Assembly (NCBI GenBank): GCA_964590435.1
Contig: CAZPWT010000073.1
Span: 10,102-74,101, forward strand
DNA length: 64,000 bases
Origin: WSZJ01 sp964590435
Lineage (GTDB): Bacteria > Planctomycetota > MHYJ01 > WSZJ01
Reading direction: 5' to 3'
Part shown: one piece after another, positions 33,392 through 41,776 of the stretch
Layout of the letters: every line of letters begins with the position of its first letter
How positions within the stretch are numbered: position 1 is the first letter of the stretch
Translations under genes and position numbers: made by a program
Notes under the pieces: generated by a model
Seen by the model: the letters and a program-made list of their open reading frames with translations, nothing else
What the model was told of the DNA's origin: nothing
The model's database searches: none

Positions 33392-34414
33392 TTACAGCTC
33401 GATGAACTTCCCGCTCCGCACCCAGTTCGCCGCAAGAGTCGTCACGAACGCGGTGAAGCGCACGATCGCTTCCTCCGCCCCGCCGGCGGGCATCGAGAGC
33501 TTCATCTCCTGCAGCCGGACGATCAGGTGCTTCGCCATCGCCAGCACCACCGGCTGACGCGCCCCCGTCCAGTACGCCACCTGCTTCACGATCGCACGGT
33601 GCTTCGAGTCCGCCCACGCCGCCGCTCCGTCCTCCTCGGACGCCGGCCCGAACAGCTCGCGCAGGTCGCCGTCCGCGTACCCCGCGATCTGCGCCCCGAT
33701 CGCCTCGTGCTCGTCACGCCGCTCGTAATGCTCCTTCACCGTCACCGTCCCCAGCTCCTCGTCCGGCGGCGCGTCCACGTCCACCGCCGGCGGCGTCCGC
33801 CCGATCGAGGCCATCGTCCGGTCGACGTACTCGAGCTTGGGAAGCGCCCCGTGCCCCTTGTACTTCTCCTTCCAGTCGCTTCCCGGCGTCAGCCAGACCG
33901 CGAACGTCTCGGCGAAGTCCTCGTCGGGATGCTTCTGGGCGTACCACCCCGGGATGTGCTTCACGAACTTCTTCGAGAAGGGGTTCGTCTGGTAGTCCTC
34001 GACGTACGGCCGCGAGTACGGCCCGAAGAGCTGGTGCCACTCCTCGGACTGGTACAGCCGGTACGCGTAGTTGAACGCGTGCCCCGCCTCGTGGCGCAGG
34101 TACATCATCGTCAGCCGGTCGTCCTCGAGATCCTCGCTGAATTCGTCCTCGAGGCGCTTCAGCCGCTCGTCAGCGAGGTAGAACGGGATCCCGATGACCG
34201 GCACGCCCTCCGGGCAGCCCCACTCGTCGGAGAGGTACGTCTTCGGCCGGAACGCCAGCCCCTTGGCCTCGAGTTCCTCGGCGAGCTTGTTCAGCGCGCT
34301 CTCGAGCGGCGTCCCCTCGATGCGAAGCTGCAGCTCGTCGATTTTCTTCGAGAGCACGGCGAGCTTCTCGCTCTCCCACGACTCGCGCGGGGTCTGTTCG
34401 CGAAACTCGGGCAT
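33392..34414 (-). CDS. Putative zinc metallopeptidase
   Basis: A 340-aa soluble protein with 'YLRHEAGHAFNYAYRL' (HExxH, about residues 108-112) and 'DEDFAETFAVWL' (likely third ligand, E/D, about 50 residues on). The layout resembles the family annotated as putative zinc-binding metallopeptidase. It has no signal peptide, so it acts in the cytosol. It lies 4 nt downstream of the lipoprotein gene's stop (34419) and upstream of the ATP-grasp gene. The substrate is unknown. Confidence 0.72.
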   Translation of the reverse strand: MPEFREQTPRESWESEKLAVLSKKIDELQLRIEGTPLESALNKLAEELEAKGLAFRPKTYLSDEWGCPEGVPVIGIPFYLADERLKRLEDEFSEDLEDDRLTMMYLRHEAGHAFNYAYRLYQSEEWHQLFGPYSRPYVEDYQTNPFSKKFVKHIPGWYAQKHPDEDFAETFAVWLTPGSDWKEKYKGHGALPKLEYVDRTMASIGRTPPAVDVDAPPDEELGTVTVKEHYERRDEHEAIGAQIAGYADGDLRELFGPASEEDGAAAWADSKHRAIVKQVAYWTGARQPVVLAMAKHLIVRLQEMKLSMPAGGAEEAIVRFTAFVTTLAANWVRSGKFIEL

Positions 34415-34418
34415 CGCT

Positions 34419-35162
34419 CTACCGGATCGTCTTTTCGCGCACGGCGCGGTGCTGGGTGCCGGGCCCCGCGATCGCGACGAGGGCGCCGGAAGCATCCACG
34501 GAGAGGTCGAGGCGCCAGGCGGCCGACCCATCGGCCGAAAGCCCTTCCCAGGAATAGGAAGTCTCGTCGAGCCGCGTCAGCCGACGCTTCACCCGCTCGA
34601 CGTCCATCCCCGGGAGGCGGACCAGCAGGCGGTCGACGTCCTTTGCCTCGCCGGGCTTGAGGCCCAGCCGGCGGACGGCGATCCCGGCGGTCACGTGGTC
34701 CTGCTCGATCTCGACGTCGTCGCACCCGTCGAATTCCGGCAGATCCTCGGCATTCCCGTCCAGGCCGACGCGCGACCACCGGCCGCTGGCGCTTCGCTGA
34801 AGCGCGAGGCGCTTCGGGCTCGCGGCCGGCTCGTGCCCAAGACCGCCGATGACGAGCAGGCGGGAGGTTTTGCCGTCGGAAAGGGTTTCGAGGGCGGCGT
34901 CGGCCCAGAAAGCGGGGGTTTCGGTGTCGGTCGCGTCGCAGGCGAGGATGTGTTCGCGGGTGACGGAAGCGCCGTCGGAGCAGCGGCGTTCGGCGACGAA
35001 GCCGGCGCCGTAGCCGATCTGGTCGGTCCAGTAGACGGTGCGGACGTCGGCGAAGTTGCCGGCGTGGGGCTGGTCCTTGGGGTTGGTCTGGGGTTCGGAG
35101 CCGCAGCCTGCGAGGACAGCGGCGAGGGCGGCAGCGAGGGCGAGGCGGGGGGCGGGGGTCAT
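34419..35162 (-). CDS. Lipoprotein of unknown function
   Basis: A 247-aa protein with a signal peptide and lipobox (LAAVLAGCGSE, Cys about residue 20). The mature part has mixed alpha/beta composition, with conserved-looking 'YWTDQIGYGAGFVAERRCSDG', 'CDDVEIEQDHVTAGIAVRRLGL' and a strand-rich C-terminus. No known family. The downstream metallopeptidase gene starts 4 nt after its stop, so they are likely co-transcribed. Confidence 0.65.
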   Translation of the reverse strand: MTPAPRLALAAALAAVLAGCGSEPQTNPKDQPHAGNFADVRTVYWTDQIGYGAGFVAERRCSDGASVTREHILACDATDTETPAFWADAALETLSDGKTSRLLVIGGLGHEPAASPKRLALQRSASGRWSRVGLDGNAEDLPEFDGCDDVEIEQDHVTAGIAVRRLGLKPGEAKDVDRLLVRLPGMDVERVKRRLTRLDETSYSWEGLSADGSAAWRLDLSVDASGALVAIAGPGTQHRAVREKTIR

Positions 35163-35190
35163 GGGGCGGCGAGAGTACAACAATGGAATA

Positions 35191-35235
35191 GGGTTGAGTA
35201 TTGAGAATTGAGGGGTGAGAGGGATGGGAGTTCGG
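35191..35235. repeat. Solo heptad-repeat array, locus E
   Basis: A run of 7-nt units (ggttgag, tattgag, aattgag, gggtgag, agggatg, ggagttc) in the spacer upstream of the lipoprotein gene start. It has the composition of one arm of locus A, but no complementary arm is found in the next 100 nt. It may be a decayed or half element. Confidence 0.6.
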
Positions 35236-35287
35236 CCTGTCGATTGACACAAAGCATTACAAGGCAATCAGTTATGAGATGCGCGCG

Positions 35288-36235
35288 TTATTCCCCAGGA
35301 CGGAATTCCAGAATTACGGGCCGATGGTCGGATGCCCCCGTCCTCCCCAACTCGCACTTCCAGACCTTCACCCGGTCGTTAACCCAGCAGTGGTCGATCG
35401 AAAGGAACGGAAGCGGCTCCGGCCACGTCCCGTCCATCCCCCTCCCCACCGCTTCGAACGCATGCGTCAGCCGTGGGCGCCAGCCGTCGAGCAAGGCCGA
35501 GTCGCGCGGCGTGTTGAAATCGCCGCCGACCAGCAACGGCCCGGGCGGCGCGCTCTCGATGGCGTCCTGCACCACGGACAGCGCCGGTCCGCGGTGCCTC
35601 CACGGCGATCCGTCCAGGTCCACCAGCAGCACCGTCAGGTCCGCACCCCGGACCGTGATCCGGAATTCGGCCAGCGAGTTCCTCCCGTCCATCAACTGCC
35701 GCGCTTCCCGGATCCTCCCCTTCGTGACCAGCACCAGCCCTCCCCCCATCTCCCGCCGGTCGTACCCCTGCAGCCCCGCATGCCACGGCGGCCCGCCCTT
35801 CCACGCCGGATCCTCCGCTTCCCCGAACCACGCCACGTCGGGATCCACGTTGCGGATTCCCTCGAGGACGCCGTCCCACCCGTAAGCGCCGCGGGCGACG
35901 TTCCAGCCCATGCCGCGCAGGAGGTCCTTGGGTCGATCGCCGTCCGGCGGCGGCGCGAGCACGAGGGAAGTGGCGAACCACCACGCGACGGCGACCAGCG
36001 CTCCCCCCCCCGCTCCGATCGCCGGACGCCATTCGCGCCGCACCGCCCAGGCGCCGGCCGCAACCATGAGCACCCCGGCCATCAGCACCGGCGGCGAGGC
36101 GTAGAAGATCATGGAGAATACGGGCCAGCGGTCCCGCACGGTCAGGCGCAGCAGGGCGCAGCCCAGCGTTCCTGCAGCCAGGATCGTGGGGGAAACCTGC
36201 GCAAGGCGCGTCAGCGCCGGCTTGAGAGACTTCAC
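35288..36235 (-). CDS. Membrane-anchored endonuclease/exonuclease/phosphatase (EEP) family protein
   Basis: A 315-aa protein. Two to three membrane segments (about residues 12-100) precede an EEP domain with 'MGWNVARGAYGW', 'FGEAED' (metal-binding Glu), 'LLVGGDFNTPRDS' (GDFN motif), 'FLSIDHCWV' (the D-H pair) and 'GASDHRPVILEF' (SDHxP, general base). All EEP catalytic motifs are present, so it is likely an active phosphodiesterase or nuclease facing one side of the membrane. GTG at 36235 was chosen as the start; a TTG at 36268 is possible. Confidence 0.8.
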   Translation of the reverse strand: MKSLKPALTRLAQVSPTILAAGTLGCALLRLTVRDRWPVFSMIFYASPPVLMAGVLMVAAGAWAVRREWRPAIGAGGGALVAVAWWFATSLVLAPPPDGDRPKDLLRGMGWNVARGAYGWDGVLEGIRNVDPDVAWFGEAEDPAWKGGPPWHAGLQGYDRREMGGGLVLVTKGRIREARQLMDGRNSLAEFRITVRGADLTVLLVDLDGSPWRHRGPALSVVQDAIESAPPGPLLVGGDFNTPRDSALLDGWRPRLTHAFEAVGRGMDGTWPEPLPFLSIDHCWVNDRVKVWKCELGRTGASDHRPVILEFRPGE

Positions 36236-36272
36236 AGGGCGCGGACTATAGAGGACGGCGGCGGCCAATAGA

Positions 36273-36302
36273 AGGGGCCCGACCGTTGCCGGCCGGGCCC
36301 CT
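36273..36302 (-). terminator. Terminator hairpin of the VIT-VWA gene
   Basis: A 9-bp stem, AGGGGCCCG with CGGGCCCCT, with an inner GGC-rich loop of 12 nt, lies 21 nt beyond the stop of the minus-strand gene at 36323. No T-run follows, as for other GC hairpins here. Confidence 0.6.
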
Positions 36303-36322
36303 GTCGTTCGACGTCCGGACGG

Positions 36323-38473
36323 CTATTCCTGCGCCCGGTAGACCTTCCCCTGGTAGATCACGATCACCTTGCCCAGCGAGAGGAACTTCGCGAGCCCCGG
36401 CTTCGCCTCGACGAGCTTCACGTAGTCGTCGCTGCCGATCTTCACGTCGATGAAGTCCTTGTGCTTCGCGGGGTCGAACGTGCTGTCCGTCCACACGCCG
36501 CCCTCGTTGTAGAAGTTCTTGGAGCCGATGATCCGCATCTTCTCCATGACCTGCTCCTGCGACTTGCCCGTCACGCGGCCGGCCATCTCGTAGCTGTCGA
36601 ACGCGTTCTCGCCGCTCTTGAGCTTGGATTCCTCCATCGCCGCGGGAGCGCTGGAAGCGCCCCAGCCGCCCTCCGCTTCCTTGCGGAATCCGGCGCCGGC
36701 GCGGTCGCGCATCGCCGCGAGGTCGTGCTTGCCGACGTCGTCGGCGATCAGGAAGCTCGTGTACGGCGTGACGATCCCGTACTGCTTCGCCAGCCGCACG
36801 ATCTCGTCGATCTGCTCCTTCGACTGCCCGTTGCGCTTCACCTCCGCCATCAGGTGCCCGACCTTGCGGCCGGCCCAGACGCGGGGGAGGAAGTCGTTGC
36901 GGGAGGACTCGGCGGGGAAGCTCAGGGTGTACGGGAAGGAGACCTCCTTGCCGGCCAGCCGCCCGGTGACCAGGATGTCGCGTTCCGGCGTCCAGCTGCC
37001 GTCCTCGACCATGTAGCGGCCGAACAGCACGATCTGCTGGCCCTTGAACAGGTCCGGCATCCGGCGCGGGTAGATCTCCTCGACCTTCATGTTCTGGAAG
37101 GCGACCTTGATGTCGGTGAGGACGGGGTTCGCGATGCGGTCGTAGAGGTCGGTGATCCGCTGCGTCAGGTCTTCCTTCGGCATCACGTACGCCGCGCTGC
37201 CGCCGTTGTCGTTCGCGAGCATGTCGAGCAGGCGCGTATTCAGCTCGTTGCCGACGCCGAACGTGAAGATCCGCGCGTGCTTCGTGTTGCGCTTCTCCAG
37301 CAGGTCCGCGAGCTTGTCCGTGTCCGTCTCCCCCTCGTTCGGGATGCCGTCCGTGAGGAAGATCAGGTTCCGGGCGTCCTTGGTGTCCGTGAACATCCCG
37401 AGCGACAGGCTGACGGCCTCCTCGATCGCCGTCCGGCCGCGCGGCTTGAGCTTCTCGACGTGCGTGATCGCCTTCTTCACGTTCTCCGGTGTCGCGACGA
37501 GCAGCTCTTCCTTGAAGGCCCGGGCTTCCGTGCCGAAGTCGACGATGTTGAAGCGGTCCTCGGGGCGGAGGTGGTTGAGGCAGTACTTGAGGGCGTCCTG
37601 GAGCTGGCCGAGGCGGTTGTCCTCGATCATGGAGCCGGACGAGTCGATGCAGAAGATGACTTCCTGCGGGAGGACGGGGACCTTGGACGGATCGATCGAC
37701 GGCGAGACCATCATCATGAAGTAGCCGCGTTCCTCGTCGTCGCGGTAGGTCAGGGCGGAGACGCCGAGCTCGCCCGGGGCGACCTGCCAGTAGAGCGCCA
37801 TCGGGGTCTTGGGGAGGTAGTTCTCCTGCTCGTAGTGGACCTTGGCGTTGAAGTCGTCGACGCGCGTCACGGTGACGTTGTGCGTCGGCGAGTAGATCGA
37901 CTTGATCGGCTTCTGCGACTTCATCGTGCAGTCCACGACGACCCGCTTGAGCGGCTTGAGCCACGCCTTGGGGTTCGTGTTGAGGAAGCCCATGCGGAAG
38001 ACGCCGTCCTCGGACTTGAGGACCTGCGTGTAGCGCAGCACGGCGGTAACCTTGCCCTGGGGCGGGAGGTTCGGGACCTCGGCGCGGATGAGGCCCTTGC
38101 CGTAGAACTCCAGCAGCGCCGTCTTGCCGCCGCGCGCCGCGATCTCCGAGAACACCTTCTTCGCCTTCTCGGCGTCGAGCATCTCGGCCTCGACCTCCTT
38201 GCCGTCGAGCTTCAACGTGAGCTTGTCGATCTGCGCGTCCGCCTCGAACTCCATGTAGCACGTGCCGCCGACGACCGCCTGTGCGTTCGGGTTGAAGAAC
38301 GTGCAGGTGTACTGCTTCACCGCGACGTTGTCCGTGATGTCGATCGTGATGATGTCTTCAACCAGCTCGACCGGAAGGGGCGAGTGGATGAAGCACGCGT
38401 GCACCGGCGTCGTCGCGACGAGGGCCGCGGCGAGGGCCGAGAGCGCTGCCAGTCCTGCGAAGAACCGTCTCAT
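36323..38473 (-). CDS. Secreted VIT-VWA domain protein
   Basis: 716 aa with a signal peptide ending 'LVATTPVHA'. The VIT domain (about residues 30-150) has 'AVVGGTCYMEFEADAQIDKLTLKLDGKEVEAEM' and 'AKKVFSEIAARGGKTALLEFYGKGLIRAEV'. The vWA domain (about 255-440) has MIDAS 'FCIDSSGSM', 'GRTAIEEAV' and 'FLTDGIPNEGETD'. The C-terminal 270 residues include 'GQSKEQIDEIVRLAKQYGIVTPYTSFLIADD', the typical inter-alpha-inhibitor/MSP-type tail. This family occurs widely in planctomycetes as periplasmic binding proteins. The ECF locus at 38585-40845 lies upstream on the same strand. Confidence 0.9.
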   Translation of the reverse strand: MRRFFAGLAALSALAAALVATTPVHACFIHSPLPVELVEDIITIDITDNVAVKQYTCTFFNPNAQAVVGGTCYMEFEADAQIDKLTLKLDGKEVEAEMLDAEKAKKVFSEIAARGGKTALLEFYGKGLIRAEVPNLPPQGKVTAVLRYTQVLKSEDGVFRMGFLNTNPKAWLKPLKRVVVDCTMKSQKPIKSIYSPTHNVTVTRVDDFNAKVHYEQENYLPKTPMALYWQVAPGELGVSALTYRDDEERGYFMMMVSPSIDPSKVPVLPQEVIFCIDSSGSMIEDNRLGQLQDALKYCLNHLRPEDRFNIVDFGTEARAFKEELLVATPENVKKAITHVEKLKPRGRTAIEEAVSLSLGMFTDTKDARNLIFLTDGIPNEGETDTDKLADLLEKRNTKHARIFTFGVGNELNTRLLDMLANDNGGSAAYVMPKEDLTQRITDLYDRIANPVLTDIKVAFQNMKVEEIYPRRMPDLFKGQQIVLFGRYMVEDGSWTPERDILVTGRLAGKEVSFPYTLSFPAESSRNDFLPRVWAGRKVGHLMAEVKRNGQSKEQIDEIVRLAKQYGIVTPYTSFLIADDVGKHDLAAMRDRAGAGFRKEAEGGWGASSAPAAMEESKLKSGENAFDSYEMAGRVTGKSQEQVMEKMRIIGSKNFYNEGGVWTDSTFDPAKHKDFIDVKIGSDDYVKLVEAKPGLAKFLSLGKVIVIYQGKVYRAQE

Positions 38474-38584
38474 GACTGCCTCCTGAAGTTCCCCGGAAAA
38501 GTTTGCGGGTCATTCCCGCCCAGTTTCACGTGCCGTATCCGCGTCGTTTCCGCGGCATCCGCCTTCATCCGCGAATTCCGTTTT

Positions 38585-39412
38585 TCACTTCCTCCCGAAC
38601 CCCGCCTGGATCCGGTCTACCTCCGGCCAGGGCAACCCCTCCGCGACCAGCGTCACCTGCACGTCTCCCGCCGCGGCGAACCGCGACAGCTTGATCTCCT
38701 TCCCTCCCCCGACCACCGTCACGAACCCGCCCGCATCCTTGCCGCCCTTTTCCTGCAAGACCGTCACTTCCCCGAACGGCGTCGACCACGCCGCCTCGGC
38801 GCTCGCGATCGCGGGCTCGATGCGGCGCAGCGTCGAGCCGCGCGGGACGTAGGTCGGCGGAACGAGCAGCCCCGCGGCGCCGGCGTCCGGCGCGGGAGCG
38901 GCGGACGCCACGGCCCTGTCCGAGAAGCTCGCGTACTCGCCGGCGTTCAGCGCCTCGTCGTACGCGCCGATGTAGGCGTAACAGATCCCTGTGCGCCGCC
39001 CTGCCGCCGCGGCGATCTCCTCGTGGCGCGCGACGGCGCGGTCCTGCGGCCCGGCGGCAGCCAGCACCGCGGGACCCGGGGGCACCTTCACGGTCTCCAC
39101 CGGTTTCGCCCGCGGCCCGACCACGTGGAACACCACGCCCAGCGCGGCGATCAGCACCGCCGCCGCCAGCGACACCCGCTTCCAGCCTCCCCCGCCCCGC
39201 GAGAGCTTCGCGGACACCGCGGGCCACACGTCCACCGGTCCCGGGTCCGCCTGCCACGCGCCCAGCCTCGCCTCGACCGCTTCCAGCTCCCGGAGCTCGC
39301 GCCCGCACGCTTCGCACCCCTCCGCGTGCCCGCGCGCCCGCGACGCCTCGGCGGGGCCGAGGTCGCCGCGGACGAGCGCGGGCAGAAGGGGGCGGATGGA
39401 GTCGCAGGCCAC
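38585..39412 (-). CDS. Anti-sigma factor (zinc-finger) with membrane anchor
   Basis: 275 aa from a GTG start. The N-terminus has 'RGHAEGCEACGRELRELE' (HxxxCxxC, zf-HC2, about residues 28-36), then a membrane helix ('VSLAAAVLIAALGVVFHVV', about 80-98). The periplasmic domain (about 100-275) includes 'FGEVTVLQEKGGKDAGGFVTVVGGGKEIKL', strand-rich and resembling outer-membrane lipoprotein-sorting or LolA/B-like barrels. It is the natural partner of the sigma factor at 40294. It lies 3 nt downstream of the intervening LamG-like gene, so it is in one transcript with it. Confidence 0.8.
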   Translation of the reverse strand: MACDSIRPLLPALVRGDLGPAEASRARGHAEGCEACGRELRELEAVEARLGAWQADPGPVDVWPAVSAKLSRGGGGWKRVSLAAAVLIAALGVVFHVVGPRAKPVETVKVPPGPAVLAAAGPQDRAVARHEEIAAAAGRRTGICYAYIGAYDEALNAGEYASFSDRAVASAAPAPDAGAAGLLVPPTYVPRGSTLRRIEPAIASAEAAWSTPFGEVTVLQEKGGKDAGGFVTVVGGGKEIKLSRFAAAGDVQVTLVAEGLPWPEVDRIQAGFGRK

Positions 39413-39415
39413 GGG

Positions 39416-40273
39416 TTACCTCGTGACCTGGAAGTTGTCGAACGACGAGGCCTGGTTCAGCGAGAAGAACCCGACGCGGCCGGAGGAAGCGGTGACCGTG
39501 ACGTCGCCGATCTTCGTCTCGTTGATGAAGACCGTGACCTTGGTGCCGTCGACCTCGAGCTTCACGTGGATCGTCGAATTCCAGTTGTAGCTCGCGGCCC
39601 AGTAGGCGAGTTGCTGGTTGTACCAGGTGCCGCCGCCGAAGACCCGGACGTTGTTGGGGACGAGCCAGAGGGCGTTCGCGTTGTTGGCGTCCTGGGCGTT
39701 GAACAGGATGCCGGCGTTGTTGGCGCCGGTGACGTCGACGTCGATGGTGTAGCTGCCCTCGAGGACCTCGTTGAACTGGATGCTGTCGTAATTGCCGGAG
39801 GGGGTCGCCTGGAGCTTGCCGCTCGACACCGACCAGGCCGCCGAGCCGAACTTCGTCCAGTCGTCGAGCGAGTCGCCGTCGAAGTCCGAGCCGAGCGTCT
39901 TGCCGCCCAGGATCACGCGCAGCGTCCGGATCGCGGACGTCGGGATCTTCAGCGTGCCGTACCCCGTGTCCACCACGATCGGCGCGAGCTCCTCGATCCA
40001 CCCCTTGTACGTGCCGTCGGTCGCGTTGATCGAGTCCATCTCCTCCTTCTTCACGTTCCCCCACGTGACGCTTCGCACGTTCTTCATCGCGAACTTCAGC
40101 ATCCCGTGCTTCGTCTTCATCTCGATCGACTGGATTTCCGTGAACGTCCCCTTGATGAGCGAGCCGTTCGTCAGCTTCAGCTCGCAGCGCGGCGCCACGT
40201 TCTCGGGCTCTTCCGAAATGCCCCTCAGGCAGCACGCCAGCGCCAGCACCAGACCGACCGCAACCTTCCGCAT
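39416..40273 (-). CDS. Secreted LamG/DUF1080-like concanavalin-fold protein
   Basis: 285 aa with a signal peptide (MRKVAVGLVLALACCLRGIS). Residues about 30-120 contain two strand-rich modules ('ELKLTNGSLIKGTFTEIQSIEM', 'KTKHGMLKFAMKNVRSVTWG'), of the kind seen N-terminal to 3-keto-disaccharide hydrolase-like (DUF1080) domains. The C-terminal 160 residues form the concanavalin-like domain, with 'GDSLDDWTKFGSAAWSVSSGKLQATPSG', 'HVKLEVDGTKVTVFINETKIGD' and terminal 'FDNFQVTR'. It probably binds or cleaves a glycan. It is placed between the sigma gene and its anti-sigma. Confidence 0.75.
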   Translation of the reverse strand: MRKVAVGLVLALACCLRGISEEPENVAPRCELKLTNGSLIKGTFTEIQSIEMKTKHGMLKFAMKNVRSVTWGNVKKEEMDSINATDGTYKGWIEELAPIVVDTGYGTLKIPTSAIRTLRVILGGKTLGSDFDGDSLDDWTKFGSAAWSVSSGKLQATPSGNYDSIQFNEVLEGSYTIDVDVTGANNAGILFNAQDANNANALWLVPNNVRVFGGGTWYNQQLAYWAASYNWNSTIHVKLEVDGTKVTVFINETKIGDVTVTASSGRVGFFSLNQASSFDNFQVTR

Positions 40274-40293
40274 GGGAATCTCCTTTGCCTGTT

Positions 40294-40845
40294 TCAACAC
40301 CGCGCCGGCGAATGCCCAGCGCGCAATTTTTCACGAAGCCCGTCGTAGGCCCGCTGAAGCAGGCCTTCCACCGCGGGTTCACTGGTTTCCATCGACTCGG
40401 CGATTTCCCGGTTCGACCGCCCCTCGAACCGCCGCAAGATCAACGCCAGCCGCTGGTTGGGCGGAAGCGCCTGGACCGCCGCGGCGACCTCCGCCTGCTC
40501 TTCCCGCCGCGCCAGCGCCGCCTCCGCGCTCTCCCCCGCCGCCGGCCGCGAATCCAGCGATTCCACCAGCTCCGGCCGCGCCCGCCGCTTCCAGTTCAGG
40601 CACGCGTTCGCCGTCACCCGGTACAGCCACGTCCCGAATTTCGCGTCCGGCCGCCAGCGCGCGGCGGCTTTCCAGGCCGCGAGAAAGACGTCCTGGGCGA
40701 GATCCTCGGCATCGGCCCGCGACCCCGTGAACCGGAACGCCAGCCCCGCGACGCGCCGCTGGTGGCGCTTCACGAGAATCTCGAACGCGTCCTGACGCCC
40801 GCGGGCGGTCAGCGCGACGAGCTGGTCATCGGGGAGGTCGTGCAT
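40294..40845 (-). CDS. ECF-type RNA polymerase sigma factor
   Basis: A 183-aa protein. Region 2 'LVKRHQRRVAGLAFRFTGSRADAEDLAQDVFLAAW' with 'FGTWLYRVTANACLNWKRR', and region 4 'LPPNQRLALILRRFEGRSNREIAESMETSEPAVEGLLQRAYDGLR', are both complete. The ATG at 40845 (MHDLPDD) fits the usual start; an earlier in-frame ATG is possible at 40860. The order sigma, LamG-like, anti-sigma places the anti-sigma third. It differs in sequence from the sigma factor at 23309. Confidence 0.9.
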   Translation of the reverse strand: MHDLPDDQLVALTARGRQDAFEILVKRHQRRVAGLAFRFTGSRADAEDLAQDVFLAAWKAAARWRPDAKFGTWLYRVTANACLNWKRRARPELVESLDSRPAAGESAEAALARREEQAEVAAAVQALPPNQRLALILRRFEGRSNREIAESMETSEPAVEGLLQRAYDGLREKLRAGHSPARC

Positions 40846-40897
40846 CCCCCTTGGACGCACCGGCCGCCCGGAGGTTCGCCCTAAACGGGCAGCCTGG

Positions 40898-41662
40898 TTA
40901 CCGGTTCTCGTGCCAGCCGTTGTGGATCCAGCCGTACGCCGAGTCCACGACCTTGTAGATCATCTCGGGCGCGCCTTCGCTGCTGAACTTGTACTCGCCG
41001 CTGCCGACGGTGCAGATGTCGCCCCAGCCCCAGCCGCTCAGGGAGAGGGTGGCGCTGAAGTGGTCGGTCCCGTCGTTGTGGATGGTGATGTTGACGTGGA
41101 AGTTCGGGGCTTCGCCCTGGGCTTCGGTGAAGGTGTTGCCGTCGGGAGCGCCGAGTTCATTGAGGCGATCGTGGACGATTCGCATCGTGGTCTGCCGGGC
41201 GCCGCCTTCGTCCTTGGGCGTGTAGCTGAAATACACGTTCGTCACGATCTTGATGGCGCAGTTCCGGATGGCGGGCACGGGGTCACGCGGAGGCGCGGGG
41301 GGAGGCGCTGGCTCGGACGAACCGGATGGCGACAGGATGATGAGCAGGAACACGACCAGCAGGACGACGCACACCGCGGCGATCACGAATTCCACCTGAC
41401 CGGCCCGCGCGCTCGTGCTCATCGCACTCGCGAGGAGCGACAGCTGGGCGACCGAGGCCGTCGCAATCGCCTTCTCGGGGATGCGGTCGCGGATCCCGAG
41501 CTCCGTCGCCTTCTCGAGCACGGCCTTTCCGAGCGCTTCTCGTGCGGGCTCCGAAGACTCGCTCCGCGGCGTGGCGATCATCCCGGCGTAGGCGGGGGTC
41601 GAGAAGAGCGTGCACGACGTCCAGGCGGTGAAGACCAGAATCCAGGCGGCGATGCTGCGCAT
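40898..41662 (-). CDS. DUF6627/PA2779-like membrane protein with C-terminal extension
   Basis: 254 aa. N-terminal signal peptide, then 'AYAGMIATPRSES', the hallmark of the PA2779-type small proteins (AGM-(V/I)-x-TP), and a helix ('LGKAVLEKATELGIRDRIP') with a membrane helix ('FVIAAVCVVLLVVFLLIIL', about residues 92-110). The C-terminal 130 residues form a separate strand-rich domain ('VTNVYFSYTPKDEGGARQTTM', 'HVNITIHNDGTDHFSATLSL') unlike the two shorter paralogues at 43689 and 44165. Function unknown. Confidence 0.65.
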   Translation of the reverse strand: MRSIAAWILVFTAWTSCTLFSTPAYAGMIATPRSESSEPAREALGKAVLEKATELGIRDRIPEKAIATASVAQLSLLASAMSTSARAGQVEFVIAAVCVVLLVVFLLIILSPSGSSEPAPPPAPPRDPVPAIRNCAIKIVTNVYFSYTPKDEGGARQTTMRIVHDRLNELGAPDGNTFTEAQGEAPNFHVNITIHNDGTDHFSATLSLSGWGWGDICTVGSGEYKFSSEGAPEMIYKVVDSAYGWIHNGWHENR

Positions 41663-41776
41663 AGAACCTCCTTCGGAACGGAGAGGGAGGCCGCAAACAG
41701 CGGACCGCGATTTGACCCGCTGTCATTCCACCCGCTGCGCAAAATTCCGAAGAAGTGAGGACTCCGGATCCCGACG

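Noticed and set aside
36461..40348. Very long plus-strand ORF (1295 aa) antisense to real genes
   Set aside because: It is antisense to well-defined VIT-VWA, anti-sigma, LamG-like and sigma genes, and its composition is Arg/Leu/Asp/Val-rich low complexity, typical of a high-GC shadow frame.
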